From the NCBI GenBank assembly GCA_963700745.1, contig CAVOYT010000003.1, positions 62,001 to 126,000 of the forward strand: a stretch of DNA of 64,000 nucleotides, written 5' to 3'. Under the pieces are notes generated by a model. The model was not told where the DNA came from, did not search any database, and saw only the letters and a list, made by a program, of their open reading frames with translations. Positions 63,577 to 64,000 of this stretch are shown piece after piece (the stretch's first letter is position 1; the number at the start of each line of letters is the position of its first letter). Source of the stretch: UBA10649 sp963700745 (GTDB lineage Bacteria; Actinomycetota; Actinomycetes; S36-B12). The translations under genes and the position numbers were made by a program.

Positions 63577-63821
63577 ATGATCACCGATCCGACCAGCATC
63601 ACGACGAAGCCAAGGACACCGAGGGCGATGATCGTGGTGGCCACGCCGGCGACGAGCAGTCCCAGACCGGCGAAGACCGCCAGGACACCGAGGGCGGCGC
63701 GGCCGCGTGCGGCACCCGCACCGGGACTGGATCGAAGGCTGGTGGCGAACTTGGGATCCTCGGCGTAGAGGGCCTTCTCCATCTGCTCGAGCAGACGCTG
63801 CTCATGCTCAGACAAGGGCAT
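63435..63821 (-). CDS. DUF3040 membrane protein
   Basis: 128 residues, beginning MPLSEHEQRLLEQMEKALYA followed by EDPKFATSLR, which is the DUF3040 signature, then two membrane helices (about 48-68 and 70-90) and a Pro/Arg-rich cytoplasmic tail. The family is actinobacterial and of unknown function. The ATG at 63821 has GGGGG 6 bases upstream. Convergent with, and overlapping, the transglutaminase gene by 142 bases. Confidence 0.88.
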   Translation of the reverse strand: MPLSEHEQRLLEQMEKALYAEDPKFATSLRSSPGAGAARGRAALGVLAVFAGLGLLVAGVATTIIALGVLGFVVMLVGSVIIYSAFSARPAEDPETPAKPAPPGPSKSSGFMDRMEDRWRRRSEDGQQ

Positions 63822-63949
63822 GAGGAACCCCCTTTCGCCGGCCCCAATCGGATGGGGACGCTCCAAGGATAAGCATGAAGTCGGCTGAGCGAAACCTGTA
63901 CCCCGGATTACCGCGTTCCGTGGCGTGATCGATACCTTCCGGCGGCCGG

Positions 63950-64000
63950 CTAGCCACGGCGACGCCGGTCCGGATCGACCAAGCGGGCCGACCGCACGGC
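63950..64000 (-). CDS. C-terminal 16 residues of a minus-strand gene, possibly dinB
   Basis: Reading in from the window edge: AVRSARLVDPDRRRRG then TAG at 63950-63952. In many actinomycetes dinB (DNA polymerase IV) stands directly upstream of a DUF3040 gene, and AV(R)xARLV resembles the end of its little-finger domain. Sixteen residues are too few for certainty; the rest lies outside the window. The stretch 63822-63949 shows nothing else. Confidence 0.35.
   Translation of the reverse strand, partial: AVRSARLVDPDRRRRG

Overview
The window is 64 kb of very GC-rich, gene-dense bacterial chromosome from an actinomycete. The evidence is the actinobacterial cell-wall/division order mraZ-rsmH-ftsL-ftsI-murE-murF-mraY-murD-ftsW-murG-murC-ftsQ-ftsZ-pgeF-yggS-sepF-yggT-divIVA, a PriA-type HisA with no separate trpF, the HGxxPAAW and TIGR02234 trp-linked membrane proteins, frequent GTG starts and ATGA/GTGA overlaps. 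A DAP-type MurE and a TraR/DksA protein with a Lys/Ala/Pro tail would fit Nocardioidaceae-like Propionibacteriales, but that placement is inference.

Layout. 1-5370 (minus): trpA, trpB, trpC, a DUF2752 protein, and an overlapping histidine kinase/response regulator pair. 5540-8285 (minus): HGxxPAAW protein, Trp-associated membrane protein, trpE, hisI. 8374-9015 (plus): a TIGR03085 metal-binding protein. 9064-14327 (minus): hisD-hisC-hisB-hisH-hisA(priA)-hisF. 14347-15514 (plus): LON-domain protein and ybaK. 15511-21885 (minus): DUF2567, dnaE, rluD, lspA, traR/dksA-like. 22037-25171 (plus): ileS. 25168-43847 (minus): the complete dcw cluster from mraZ to divIVA. 44091-64000: accessory genes (DUF3048 lipoprotein, alpha/beta hydrolase, RmuC, HelD, a C45 hydrolase, HD-domain protein, DUF4349 lipoprotein, a hydrolase-ABC ATPase fusion with its permease, two I78-like secreted proteins, RDD protein, MaoC-like hydratase, MoxR-DUF58-transglutaminase, DUF3040 and the last codons of what may be dinB).

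How it works together. The left third supplies tryptophan and histidine. PriA probably serves both pathways, and the last trp genes sit in one apparent transcription unit with a two-component system. The middle third makes lipid II (MurC-F, MraY, MurG), polymerises and cross-links it (FtsW, FtsI) and places the divisome (FtsZ, SepF, FtsQ, FtsL, DivIVA) under a MraZ promoter-operator with four 10-bp-phased boxes. The right third is mainly envelope and stress functions.

At least 37 single-base (rarely two-base) frame changes interrupt otherwise conserved, mostly essential genes. About 24 of them lie between 26.5 and 34.8 kb. Nearly all are one extra G or C in a short G/C run, and repaired lengths come out as whole codons, so I read them as sequence errors rather than pseudogenes. 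The observations I find most worth following are the hydrolase-TM-ABC ATPase fusion (52362-54877), short tandem copies of stop-codon regions at four gene ends, the histone-H1-like tail on the TraR/DksA protein, a symmetric 19-bp bidirectional leaderless promoter between hisD and the LON gene, and the two-component system placed in the trp operon. No rRNA, tRNA, CRISPR array, insertion sequence or prophage was seen.
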